A stretch of DNA of 64,000 nucleotides from Chlorophyllum brunneum (taxonomy: Eukaryota > Basidiomycota > Agaricomycetes > Agaricales > Agaricaceae), in contig OY756140.1 in NCBI GenBank assembly GCA_963576785.1, positions 248,001-312,000 of the forward strand, read 5' to 3'. Position numbers and translations under genes: made by a program. The first letter of the stretch is position 1. Each line of letters begins with the position of its first letter. The notes under the pieces are model-generated. The model saw only the letters and a program-made list of their open reading frames with translations. It made no database searches and had not been told where the DNA came from. This document shows, piece by piece, positions 12,589-24,237 of this stretch.

Positions 12589-14860
12589 ATGTTCAAATCC
12601 ACTCTGCGCCTTCTCAGCCTTATAGTCCTACCCCATCCGGTGCGTTCTTCTCATGCCTCCCGACTCATTTTCGCGTTCCCCTGTAACACCACATCAACAG
12701 GAATTACCGTCGACGGACACCGAAACCAGCCACCGTTCCAAATGGAAGAAACAAGGTGATGTCTATGCTGTTATCCCCTAGCAGAAGGCTCATACAGGTG
12801 ACACTGAGCACAAGAAAAATTTCTCGTTCCATCCAACATAACGTTAGATATCAGCGTCGCCCCCCTAGTGAATCACACGACACCTCCCATTCTAGCCACT
12901 CGTAGCGCCGTAGCTAGCATGACCACCAGTACACCGCGCAAAATCCCCAGCCCAATGAGCTTGGATGTTGCTGAGGTGGCAGCATACAGCCCGGCTGTTT
13001 CACGACGCCGATACACATTGTGCATCTGTCCTGAACACTGTCCGCCCGGAAATGTGGGTCGGGTATTGAAAACATCTTGTGTCTCTCTTGACCGTTGATA
13101 TTAACTTGCTGTTGTATGCTGCTCTAGATATCCCCAAGCGAAACCTTCTGGACGTGTCCTCCCTTTTCCGACAGTGCTATTAGCCCGCTTCATACATCTT
13201 CAATCCCTCGTTCTAGTTCGAGCAGAAAGGTGCGTTGCTTCTTTGACGATTGATTCAGTCATGCTGACAAAGTATATCCGCGATTCGGAATAGAGATACG
13301 ACCCGCCTTCGCCCTCGCCTCGCTCGCGTTTCTTCGTTTCTTATGAGGTGAGGCGCATATAACTCCATTCGAATGCTGAGTATGAGTTCCTTCTGCAGGC
13401 CGGGAGCCCAAGCGTGAGTGGATTAGGATATCCAGCGCACTTGGAGTCTTTGTTGATCCTTCCCCAGCTGGCGACTACGCCCGACAAACATACCCCTAAG
13501 GTATGTTGCGTTCATGGGAAACAGCCGTTAAGCTTAACGCCTTCAGGGATTGCTGCATCATGAATCCTCTCCATCTCAATTAACGCCTTGTCGTAGCCTG
13601 CGAAGGAGTGTACCAGTGTCCCTATCCCCTTCCACGAAGATTGATGTGGTAAGCCTCTGTTCACGGAATATATGCGTCATCACCCCAGCGCTGAAGGCCC
13701 ATAAAATAAGCCCGGGCGCACAGGATTAGGTTCACCGACTTTATCACAGCCACGCGAAAGAAATGCAGTGAGTTTGCTTTTCTCATTCAGGGACGCTTCG
13801 TCTAGATCTTCTTTAGAATAATAGGAGACGTAGTGACGGGAACTCGCAAACCCATTCAAGACTGTTCGAACTTGAGCTGTCGCCGATTTTAGAAGACACC
13901 CATGTGATCGACACTTACTTTGGTCCTGCCGCACCTGGAGAGGGCGGCAGAATTGATGGGATCGATGAGACTTCGAGTTCCGATAGCGAAACATCAGAAT
14001 CGAGTTTTGGGGAGGTCTTGGAGGTACAGGTGAGGTTTTCAGCATGTGAACACTATGTCACTTGACGCTGAGGTTACCAGACTGCTGGTAGCGTCAAAAT
14101 ATCGGTCCTGGGTGCGATCCTGGATCCTTCGCAGGCCAACGTAACTGATTTAGCGTCAAGCGGTACGTGTTCTGATTGTTGTACCTCATATCAGACCAAG
14201 TGGCTGATTCTGTCACGGCCAGGGAAAAGCGTATATCAGCCATCCGTACCAGTGCTCACTCTTACCTCACCTACTCCTGAGACACTACAATCAGTGATTT
14301 TTTCGGACACCACTGGGCCGAACGCCGATGAACATGAAGGTGAGGGGGGATCGGCGAATCTATCATCACCATCCGGTGGGCGTTCATATTTATCAGGGTT
14401 TTCGTCTCCAATTTCTCCTTCGCAAGATACTCAGGTACAGGTCGCAGCATGCAACTTTTTAAGAGTTCCCATGAAGGAGGAGGGAAGAGCCAGGCATTCG
14501 GGTGATCCACAAGTAGAATGCGCTAGACTACCCAGACACAGGCCTCGGATAATGTCTAGAGCGTGGAACAGGTTATCACGTATGCTCATATTGCCTCGGA
14601 GGGTATCCGTGGAGGCCGCAGACAATACGACAACAGGCTCAGTCAGAGGAGAAGCTCTCCTTTACGGCGGAAGCCGACGATTGGGAACGGTGGTGCCTGC
14701 GCGCGGGGTGATCGATCAAGACGAGGTTGGCGCCCAGAAGTCCAACAGCACTGTAGGTGACACGGATCCGAGACGGCGTTCGTTTGGAATACCCACTTTG
14801 GTGCGAAGACGATTGGCGGAACGGCATGGCAACCTTAAGCGATACACTATTCCCTTCTAG
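12589..14860 (+). CDS. Intron-rich hypothetical protein, low complexity, about 566 aa
   Basis: Eleven exons keep frame: 12589-12639, 12701-12755, 12809-13053, 13128-13229, 13294-13347, 13399-13500, 13547-13648, 13711-13767, 13817-14029, 14081-14162, 14223-14860. Most junctions are phase 0. Exon 1 encodes a short hydrophobic start (MFKSTLRLLSLIVLPHP) that could be a signal peptide or anchor. The rest is Ser/Pro/Thr-rich with no recognisable domain; one segment (CICPEHCPPG) has clustered cysteines. An acidic Ser-rich patch (ETSSSDSETSESSFGE) is in exon 9 and a basic region near the C-terminus. The evidence is the long run of compatible splice sites, not homology. Exons 1-3 are the least certain, since their acceptor choice rests on frame alone. 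Function unknown. Confidence 0.65.
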
Positions 14861-15408
14861 ACCTCTGTTCTGTGCAAGAGCAGGTGTCATTCTTGGCATG
14901 ATATATCAATATTGGGCGCCTGGGGCTACTTTGAAGCTGGCTCCGACGGAAGGGAAGGAGAGCCTCTATGCTATCTGGGACTTTGTAGAAGTTGATTGTT
15001 TTAATTTATTGAATGACACGTCGCGAGCACCCCCGTTTTCATACCTGGAAACAAAAGAGCGGTAACTTTGGGTCAGGATTTAGAGCGATAACTATGGGTA
15101 TTTCGGTTGGAAGGACGAATGGGCCTGGAGCTGATTGTGTCATACTGGATGTTGGATGGTAGATGTAGTCTGAAGACATATGGAGACGAGTGGGCAAGAA
15201 TCAGCGAGGCCGAACTGGACCCGGTGCAAACCGGGCGGAGCAGCACAAGACTAGTGATCGGGATATTCCATATATGGATGACCCAAGATTGAGGAGAATG
15301 CGTACCATACTGCCGTTTCGCCTGAGGCGTGTCGTCCGTTGGTTTGGGTTCGTCGAATTCCGAATACTACTTAATGCCTTTCTCGCTCCTCTAATCTTGC
15401 CGTTCGCC
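14861..15408. other. Intergenic region upstream of the NRAMP gene
   Basis: Open frames here (for example upstream of 15409 in the NRAMP frame) are Arg-rich and lack domain similarity. This is taken as 3' UTR of the preceding gene plus NRAMP promoter and 5' UTR. An extra N-terminal stretch on the NRAMP protein cannot be excluded because the frame is open upstream to about 15190. Confidence 0.45.
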
Positions 15409-17884
15409 ATGTCAGCACCCACTACTGGGCCCCCGGCACCGCCGCATCCTCCACGACACTTGGGGATGCTCTCCGGACGTCTCAGGAAGGCATTTTCGGT
15501 ACTCTTTAGGCACGCTAAACATGCTGGTGTTGGTGTAGTCTGTGCTGTGGCATATTTTGACCCGTGAGTCATCTTTGATGAGCTTTTGGTTATTGATTTC
15601 AATAGCAGTGTGCTGATCGGTGTTCCGCCTTGACATTAGTGGTAACTGGGGTGTCGACCTGCAGGCAGGTTCTCTATACGGATACAAATTGCTGTTTGTC
15701 GTGCTGGTGGCTGGGCTCATTGCTGTGTTTCTTCAGGTGAAGTTTTTTTCTGGCATTGTCGTGACATAGCTGAAGCAGCATGATGTTGACATTGTGTTTC
15801 TAGGTGTTAGGGAGCAGACTTGGTTGCGTTACAGGGCTCGGTGAGTACTCCGTCCCGTACGAGCGTTGGTGGTGTTGGGATGATGTTTGTTTTTCTCTGT
15901 GCCGGAACCACATACAAAGCTTTGTGGTCAGCAGCACATGCTACCATATTTGTCACATTTTTGGGCGCTTACAGGATCCTATAACGCTTCAACCAAATGG
16001 CGGGCGATCACACAGCCATAATGCATGTCGTGGTGCTTGATCGGGTTTTCCAGATGGTCTTTCATCTTGAAAATTCACCTTGCCTGCCTTGAACTATTAT
16101 TAGCTCTGCTCCTCTTCGTACTTTGTGTTCCTTGCGATGACGACGTTGCTGACATATTTTATTTCTGTTGTTCCCATAGACCTGGCTTCTCACGCTCGAT
16201 TGCTCCTACATAACAGACCCAAGCACCCTCGGTTCTTTCGTTGGCTGGGACTCTACCCTCTATACGCGCTCTCGGAGATCGCCATCATAGCAACAGATCT
16301 CGCGGAGCTGTTAGGTTCCGCCATTGCCTTATGTATGCTTTTTCCGAAGCTGCAGTTATGGCATGGTGTGCTGTTGACTGCGGCTGATGTTATTTTGATA
16401 CTGGCAATGGGAGATCCCCTACGTGGACGTCCCGTGAGAACGTTCGAATTCCTCATCGCTGCAATGGTGCGTTCGGGCAAGATCCTATATTTGCTTCTTC
16501 GTATTGACCCTGGACTAGGTACTTGCGGTTTTAATATGCATGGCTATTATCGTCTCCAAGGTCGATGTTGACTGGGGGAAGGCTTTCCAGGGTTACTTGC
16601 CATCAAAAAAAGTTTTTTCATCCGGAAGCCTCTATACATGTGGGTCGACGTTTCCCGGGTTCAGTGCGATACTTATTCCCGACTCAGCAATAGGAATCAT
16701 TGGAGCGACAGTCATGCCGCATAGCTTATTTCTTGGCTCAGCCCTTGCTACTCAAGATAGAATCGATTGTCGACCTATCAAGGACGACAAACTAATTCTC
16801 ACCACCACGAACACTGTAGACTCCGATACTTCGACCTTGAACTCGCCATCTCGGTTTCAGATCTTCAAGTCAAATCTCAAAGAGTCTGTAAAAAACGTCT
16901 TCCGGGCCCCGCCTGCGAGCTCTCGTACGACGCGTGCCACACGGCATTCCGAGCACGAAAATAACCCCTTGTCTTTTGTCCAAGCCCATATCTATCACGG
17001 AATCGCTGATGTGGTGATCTGTCTACTTGGATTCGCCGTTCTTATCAATTCTCTGTAAGAATATCCCCTTTTGATATTTTACCCGCAAGTCCTGGACCAT
17101 TCTCATTTGATTTTGCAAGGATCCTAATCCTGGCGAGCGCTGTGTTTTATTACGGAAGACACGACTTCGGAAACGCGGACCCTGCAAGTTTGTTCGATGC
17201 GTATGACCTCATCAGGGATCTTGTCGGTCAACGTGAGTATCAAAGTGGTTCAAGCTGACGGCGAAGTCGAGGTTGAAAATCCCCTAATAGCCGCCGCTAC
17301 GCTCTTTGCGATTGCCTTACTTGCAGCCGGACAGGTGAGCTTATCTTGATACCGGAGGATATAATTTGTTTAGCTTTTGTTCTTTAGAGTTCGTCTTTTA
17401 TCGCCACGGTAGCCGGACAAGCTGTTTCCGAAGGGTTCATCCAATGGCGCACTTCAGTAAGTGTTTTTTATCATTTGGCGTGTGAACCCGATGATACTCA
17501 CCCCAAATCCTTTTGTAGCCCGCCATTCGCCGTTTGGTGACACGATTGATTGCTATCATACCGTCCATGGTGGTAGCAATCGCTGTAGGTCGATCGGGAA
17601 TTGATTCGCTCCTGGTCATGTCCCAAGTTGTGCTCTCGTTTGTTCTTCCTTTCATCACCTTTCCGTTACTCTACTGTACTTCCTCCAAAGCGATCATGCG
17701 GGTACGCAAGTCTTCCGACATGAATCCACGGACGGAAACAGTGGGTGGCGATGTTGAAAATGTTGACCAGTGGGTCGACTACAGTAATGGCAAGATTACG
17801 ATGGCCATCGGTGCCGTGATTTGGCTGGTGGTTGTGGCTGCTAATTTTTACGTCTTGGTTAACCTTGCGATGGGCAAAGATTGA
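15409..17884 (+). CDS. NRAMP family divalent metal (Mn/Fe) transporter, about 551 aa
   Basis: Ten exons keep frame: 15409-15563, 15640-15736, 15804-15840, 16180-16466, 16519-16639, 16688-17054, 17120-17232, 17291-17334, 17388-17456, 17519-17884. NRAMP proteins carry Mn2+, Fe2+ and related ions with protons across plasma, endosomal or vacuolar membranes. Diagnostic motifs are present: DPGN in TM1 (YFDPGNWGVDLQAGS, spanning intron 1), the TM6 metal-site MPH (GATVMPHSLFLGSALATQDR), and AAGQSSSFIATVAGQ. Length matches fungal Smf-type proteins (about 500-600 aa). Two introns are odd: intron 3 is 339 nt against 48-76 nt elsewhere, and intron 5 (16640-16687) is 48 nt with no stop, so naive translation reads through it. 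The start ATG is the last one before the first membrane segment. Confidence 0.92.
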
Positions 17885-18164
17885 TGATTTGATGCCTAGA
17901 CTCTCCACAGCGGGATTTCTTTCGCAAAAACTAGACGATTTGACGGAATAGATGATGATACCGTACACTTGGGACAATTTGATGTATTATTTCCCTAGAT
18001 ATCTTGTATTTTAGTAACTCCGGATCTAGATCCTACGGACGAACACGGCAGTCTCATCGTAATATAACAGTCGGGTAATTAGTACAAAAAGAAACCGTGC
18101 GGATACATGGAATAAACAGGAGAGATACAATGATGATGATGCTAAAATAAGTCCTTGAGACGGA
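17885..18164. other. Convergent 3' region between NRAMP and UTP14
   Basis: About 280 nt between two stop codons facing each other. No coding signal. It should hold both 3' UTRs and polyadenylation signals. Confidence 0.5.
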
Positions 18165-21100
18165 TTATCCCCCCATTTTTTCCAGTGGATCAATGATGAC
18201 ACCAGGCTAAAGGCATCAACGTATCAGTACTATTCTGCGAACTTAAATCGACAAGAACAAAAACCCACCTTCTTGACAACCCGAGGTAATGTCCCTCTTT
18301 GGAACCCAACACGAGTATTCCATTCCTTCCCAAGCGGCTGTTCCATTGACCTTTCAAATTGCGCGCGGCTGGTATATGGATAAGGTAAATCCTTGACGAC
18401 ATATTTCGTAGCTTTTTTATCCCGTTTTTCGGATATAATGATGTGGTTTTTGTTGTAGTCCGCACGGGATTTTGGATCGACGCCGGCGAGTTTTTTTATA
18501 CGTTCTGGTTTGGGTGGTGCCTTTTTGGTTCCTTGGCCGCCCCATGAACCCTGCGGACGAGGATTGTTAGGGATTTCTGCACCGAGAGGGGGAGAGAGGT
18601 AATATACGAACCCAGCCCGGAATGGTAGTGTCGATATCTTTAGGTGCGTCAGCTGCGATCTCGCGTTTCTTGGCTTCCTCGAATTCCTGTGATAATCACA
18701 CAAGTCAAGGAGGTGACTGAAAGAAAGAAAGAAGTAACGTACGTGGACGACGTTATCTCCTGCAAATGCTAGCGCGACCAAATCCCTTTGTTGGAACGCT
18801 TTGAGGCCCTTTGGGTTCATATCCTTCTTAGGCTTAAGAATCGCCGCTTCCTGTGCGTCGACTTCACTATTCGCATCCGAATCGTCATCGTCGTCACCAA
18901 CGACCGCGCCATTGGCCTTGGATACTGGTGTATTGGGGGCGGTTGACTTTGATGATGATGCTTGGGATATCGACGGTGAGGGGTCCTTGAGAGTCAGGTT
19001 CTGATCCATCGAAATCTCAACCACAGCATCCTCCTGTGCCTTCTCCTTCTCCTCTTGTCTCTTCCTCGCCTGTTTCTTGAGTTTGTTTTTTGACTTTTCG
19101 GATTTTTGACTATCTTTGCCGAACACTTCGTTCTTCTTTCTCGTGGCTTTCGCTGTAGAATCTATGTCTCTCGTTAACCAAGGATTTGACTCTTCTCTGG
19201 CTTCTTGTTGATGACTGAGGGACATGGATGTTGTATGTGAGAGACCTGAGGGTGCTTTGTGTGGTGATACTGGAGATGTTGGAGCTGAAGTGAGATCTGT
19301 AGATTTGAGTGTGACGCTAGAGGTGTCAGATCCCATTGGTTGTGGACCTCGTAGAGTCATTTCTTGTGCTGCACCAGGTCGGTACACCATACGTCCACCA
19401 GTACGGTTAGCGAGGACACCACTCGTAGAGTCAACTTCGTTTTGGTCGTCTGGTTGATCCTTACTTTCATCGTTGCTTCCGTTACCGATTTCCTCACCCA
19501 TCTCTTTGATGAAATCGTCGACCATCCGGTCTGTCGCTGTTTGTTCCCTCGCCATAGCATCTTTCATGAATTTCATCTCGAAGACGCCCTTTCCCTTCTT
19601 CGCATTCGGCTCAGTTTCGTCTGTTGGTTCGTCAAGGTGCTTAAGTTCGTCAAAAGCGGCTTTCTTGATCTTGAGGATACCCTGTTCAGTGTCAACGTCC
19701 ACTTCCTCGTCTTCGTCACTACTTTCTTCTTCTTCACTCTCATCACTTCCAACACCTTGGATCTTCCGTCGTAGTTGTTCACCACGGTGCAACATCTCCT
19801 CAATTTCCTCTCTCCCACCCTCATCCATATGTCTCTGCTTCATCTGCTTTGCCCACTTGCCCGTATGTTTATGCTTCAAAGTGGCTCTCTCCCTCGCACG
19901 TTCAATTTCCCTCTTCAACCTCCCTTCCTCCGTATCACTCTCCCCATCCAGGCCCTCCGCTTCCAGCATTTTTTCTTTAAGCTTTTCTTTCTCCTTCCGT
20001 TTGATTTTACGATATGTTTTTGATTTGATTTTGTTTATGCGTTTTGCTTTGAGTTCTGAACGGAACATGAGCTCACGCATGCGTCGGAGTTCGGAACGTC
20101 GCTGGGCGACTTCTTCGATTGAAAGGTTGTTAGTTTTGAGGAGGGTATCTTCGGTTTGTGTGAGGTCTTCATCCCGCATTTTGGCAGATCTGAGGAGGGT
20201 GTCGATAGAGCTTTCGAGTTTTGTTGAGGGCTTTATTTAAAGCTATTAGACGCCCTTGATCGGTTGGATTTTTGGGAGATGGACTTACTTTGAACTTGGC
20301 TGCGAGTTCGAGATTGGAGACGCGTCCCGATGAACGAGCTTGAAGAGGGAAACTGAGATGGTCAGCCTATAGGATAGATGTGAGATAAAATTTTGAGGAT
20401 AAAGCGATGATCTTGCCTCCCGGATGCGTTTCATCGTCGCACTCCATTTGTCAACTTCTTCTTTCGTCTGCTCATAAGCAGCCTCACGGTCTAGACGTTC
20501 TTGCATCCGTTGGGGTAGGGGTGCGGAGAGGGCCTTGACCTTGGTCGAAGCCACCGATAGAACCTTTGTATTCTTTTTGAGGGACAAGAGGTTGGAGGAC
20601 TGGGTGGCAAGGGGAGCAAGGAGATCGTCAAGTTGGAGTTTAGATCCTATTAATAGAAGGATTAATATATTTATTTGGTGGGGGTAGAACAAGCATACCC
20701 GAGGCATGAGCACGGAACTCATCTTCAGCGCCAGCCTCTGTTCGCTCAGCGATAAGACGTCGTTTGCGTGACCGCGTGTCTTTTGTGGGCTCCTGGGTCG
20801 ATTCTCCTTCGCCTGCTTTTCGTTTCTTGGCAGTTGCATCCAGCCCAGAGATGAATTGGTGGAATTCTGCGGAGGCTTCAGGAGCTTCTTCGTTGTCAGA
20901 TGGTGCAAAGGCATCCTCGTCTTGATTGTCTTCTTCAGACTCTTCGTCGTCTTCGTCTTCGTCGTCATCTTCATCCTCTGAATCTTCTGTTCTCTTCGGT
21001 TCGTCGTCTTCACTTCCCATATCAATATCGCTCTTTCCATCCAGGACATCCAAGAGGTCGATAAATTCGTCTGGATCACCGTCTTCCTCTCCCTCTTCAG

Positions 21101-21396
21101 CATCTTCCGCCTCTGGGTGAGCCATATCTTCGTCTTCGTTGAGATCCACATCTGCAAATCTGACAGTGGGCTTATTCTTTTTCTTTGCCTGTTTTTTCTA
21201 CAAAGTACAATATAAGAATCAACAGAACAACAGCAAAGTGATATCAAACCTTGCTCGAGAAGAATCCTGCGTATCGTTCTTCGTCGCTCTCGTCAAAAGC
21301 GGCGTCACTGTCGAGGTCCTCATCGTCAGCACTGTCAATCCTCTCGTCATCATGTTCTCCAATGAGCCGTGCACTCTGCCAGTCGTCGGGGGCCAT
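18165..21396 (-). CDS. UTP14: U3 snoRNP-associated protein Utp14, SSU processome component, about 946 aa
   Basis: Eight exons on the minus strand keep frame: 21396-21250, 21197-20699, 20646-20417, 20366-20289, 20230-18743, 18686-18612, 18550-18269, 18206-18165. Utp14 acts in the nucleolus in the 90S pre-ribosome and activates the helicase Dhr1 for U3 release. Family marks are the acidic N-terminal third, READHLSFPLQ with ELAAKFK (exon 4), SKTYRKIKRKEKEK, LKHKHTGKWAKQ, and a C-terminal block with PYPYTSRAQFERSMEQPLG and the terminal PGVIIDPLEKMGG. Intron 3 (20416-20367) begins GC rather than GT. Without the last intron (18268-18207) the frame would run into a wrong tail. The ATG at 21396 gives the typical start MAPDDWQSARLIGEHDDERI. 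Confidence 0.93.
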
Positions 21397-22024
21397 GGCG
21401 GGGATGGGAAGCAAATAAAATGTTATCCCAGAAAGGAAATTCTGAAAATACGGCGGCGCCAAACAAAAACAACTCGAGTCTGCTTCCAACCACAAGTCGA
21501 CAACACCGACCACAAGCTCACCGCTGCCGACTAGCTCGACAACGACAACGACATCGACACCGACAACAAAAACCACAAGCACAGCATGGATGACGGTACG
21601 TCTTCAGCATCAGCCCTCGACGTCGACACTTTGTCCCAGTCGCCCTACTTCCCACTTTCCATCCTACGGCAACGCACACCAGCTCGCCACTGCACTATAT
21701 CGAACCACCACCTCTTGTCTTTTTACATCCAGCATCCACCACACCACCATTCTCACTGTTGGCTAACGGCCGACTTGACTTGTTAACGGTGCGCTGTCAC
21801 GGCGGAGAATCCTTTCCCCACCCCCTGGAAAAAAAAATACATCTTGCTACTCAGCCAGCACCCAGTCCTTTCACCCCACCTACAGCTACCAACCCTCACA
21901 TACAACGACCTGACATCTCCCTCCCCTCTTCTATTTCCTACATTCTCCTTCGCCAGCCTGGCAGTCTCAGGATATTGCGCCCTCCAGCGGTGGAGGCATC
22001 AGCATCCCCACGACAGACGTAACC
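21397..22024. other. Divergent promoter region between UTP14 and the RRM gene
   Basis: The two flanking genes are transcribed away from this about 630-nt interval. It therefore holds both promoters and 5' UTRs. A CT/CA-rich stretch lies before 22025. Open frames inside are low-complexity repeats of short codon patterns and are not taken as genes. Confidence 0.5.
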
Positions 22025-23110
22025 ATGAGTAATGGCTCTGCCGACGGTAATGCCATCTTTCCAACTTTGTCCCTAAAACATACTCAACGACGTAGTAGGT
22101 GGTAACGCACCTAATGTTGGTGGTGCAGGTGCTCCTGATGGCCGAAGGGCTTCACCGCCTCCAAGAGATAGGAATGGTGATGCTCCTAGACGGTCGTCGA
22201 GGAGCAGGAGCCCAGGACGGAATAATGACGACAGGAGGTGAGTTCCTTGTTCTTTTTCTGTCTATCCTTATTCGTATCGCTTATTCCGCGCGCGCGCATC
22301 GTACAGTCGTGGTGGCGATGGAAGCCACAATCCGGGAAACAACCTCCATGTTTCCGGTCTGAACCACAAGGTCGACAGCAACGAACTCGAGTCAGCCTTT
22401 GCCAAAGTCGGTCGGGTATGTCTTTAAACGCTCGTCGCACTATCTCCATCCCGCTCTCCGCGCACTTCAGCTTATAACTTACCCTCATTTCCCTCTTCAA
22501 CAGGTTAAAAAAGCATCTATCATGTATGACCCGCACACCCGCGACTCCCGCGGCTTCGGCTTCGTGACAATGGAAACTGCAGAAGAGGCAGACGCCGCCA
22601 TCACTGCTCTCAACTCCACCGAACTCATGGGTAAAATCATGAACGTAGAAAAGGTTCGTACTATCTGCCAGAACCATCGGTTTCTATTACATTCCACTTA
22701 TACTCTCGTCTATTAACAGGCCCGCCGTGCCCGTGCCAGGACACCTACCCCCGGCAGGTACTATGGACCCCCCAAGCGTAGTGATCGTACGTCAACCTTT
22801 CCCCAACCTGATACGAGCGGGAGGTTTTCTCACACGCACACATACAGTTGAACGTCCCTATGATCCCCGACCCTACGACAGCCGCTATTCTCGTGACTAT
22901 GACGAGCGAAGGCGAGGAGGCCGCTACGATGATCACCGCGGTGGTGGTGGTGGTGGTGGCGGTGGTGGTAGTGGTAGTGGTGGCGGTAGCGGACGAGACT
23001 ATGACCGCCACAGGGACCATGACAGAGATCGTGATCGTGACCGCGACCGCGACCGTGGTTACGGAGGACGTGACTACGACCGTGGACGGTATGATGACCG
23101 AAGATATTGA
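22025..23110 (+). CDS. Tra2-like RNA-binding protein with RS, RRM and Gly/RD-rich tail, about 249 aa
   Basis: Six exons keep frame: 22025-22046, 22099-22237, 22307-22415, 22504-22653, 22720-22786, 22848-23110. The N-terminus has an RS-like stretch (RRSSRSRSPGRNN). One RRM follows: NLHVSGLNHKVDSNELESAF supplies RNP2, and RDSRGFGFVTMETAEEADAA supplies RNP1 with its aromatic residues. After the RRM comes an Arg-rich linker (ARRARARTPTPGRYYGPPKR), then a tail of Arg/Asp/Tyr with a poly-Gly run and RD repeats. This layout is that of transformer-2/SR-like splicing regulators in the nucleus. The poly-Gly codons form a GGT microsatellite (about 22930-22990) that may vary in length between strains. 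Confidence 0.88.
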
Positions 23111-23392
23111 ACAAATGGCAGGTGTATTGAAAACGTCTGGTGAATTGCGGGATTCAAAGATCCTCTCGGTACCTTGCCTTGACGTTTTCCTTCGATGTTC
23201 GCCGCTGTTCATTTTTCTGCTTAGGCTTGTAACCGTATCTTCGATAAGAATGAATATGAATATACTTCTCTATGACTGACACCCAGTATTCATTTGGTGT
23301 GTAAAACAGATAGGATAGAGTATGTTTCTACAAACTCAAAAGTGAATATGATGGTAATATAGTGTAATGAATGGTAGGAATAGCTATATTAT
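23111..23392. other. Convergent 3' region
   Basis: About 280 nt between the stop of the RRM gene and the stop of the minus-strand membrane-protein gene. No coding evidence. Likely 3' UTRs. Confidence 0.45.
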
Positions 23393-23631
23393 TTAGTGTT
23401 CATGTTCTTGACTAGATGAAGAACCAGAGCCACCAGCTTGGTTGGTATTACGGTTCCCAACTACCTTCTGAGCTGTGTCCAGTCCTATGTTCTGACCCCA
23501 TGATGAAGTTACCGTGGTAACAACTAGCCAGACAAGTAAGTCAAACACAAGAATCACACCCAAGGTCACCAAGACCCCAATGAATGTTGAATGAGTTGCT
23601 GCAGGACTACCAGGTCAGCCTCTCATTACCC

Positions 23632-24203
23632 TGTTGAGGAAATGACTGTAACGAGTTGTTTGCTGGGGGCAGCAGTAAATGCAGTGGGAGAGAATGTAGG
23701 GTCTACTCACCGAGATAATAAGCTTCTATCTGATACCTGTAGAAAGGTAATTCGGATAGACAAATATTATTGATGAAGCGGTTAATGTCAGAGGAGTAGA
23801 GGTCAAAGTCGATTAAATCGATTGAGGTGTTGTACTCAAAGAGATAGGCAATGATGAAGAAGTTGTTCGATTGAACAAGATGCAGAACTTAGGTCTGCTA
23901 CATGGGGTTTATATACATATTGTAACATAGACAAGTCATACTACATAAAATACTAGCATTGCATGGATTGTTCCTTATGACTCTCTTTAACTGCGGCGTA
24001 GTGCCTGCGGAGTACTGCGGAACGTAGTATCTAGTCATTGGTACTATGTAGAATAATCTATCAAGTACTTATGACTCTCATCGTATGCAGAGCAACTCAT
24101 AGGAAGTTACTACGGAATGAAGTTACTGGAAAGTAACAGATCAGTCTATTATTATCATAATGACTTCATAGTCTATTTCTAGAATATGTCCGAAACTTCA
24201 ACA
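23632..24203 (-). repeat. Copia copy 1, 3' LTR
   Basis: 572 bp, TGTTGA...TCAACA ends. Nearly identical to 36847-37418 and clearly similar to LTRs at 54273-54843, 61061-61631 and 63131-63702. On the element's sense strand a TATATAAA box lies at 23915-23908. Confidence 0.95.
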
Positions 24204-24215
24204 CTCCTCCTTGCT
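24204..24215 (-). promoter_or_regulatory. Copia polypurine tract
   Basis: On the sense strand AGCAAGGAGGAG abuts the 3' LTR. That is the expected place and composition of the plus-strand primer. The same tract is kept in copy 2 at 54844-54855. Confidence 0.75.
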
Positions 24216-24237
24216 CTGTATTGATATAGAGTTTTAA

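Noticed and set aside
12868..13098. Single-exon reading of a 76-residue protein
   Set aside because: The open frame starts at a GTG and is better explained as exon 3 of the spliced gene at 12589-14860.
19473..20240. 255-residue plus-strand frame of Ser/Leu-rich composition opposite UTP14
   Set aside because: It is the reverse of the Lys/Glu-rich UTP14 coding exon; such antisense frames are a composition effect.
22745..23212. Thr/Val- and His-rich frames opposite the RRM gene tail
   Set aside because: Produced by the GGT and GAC/CGN repeat in other frames.
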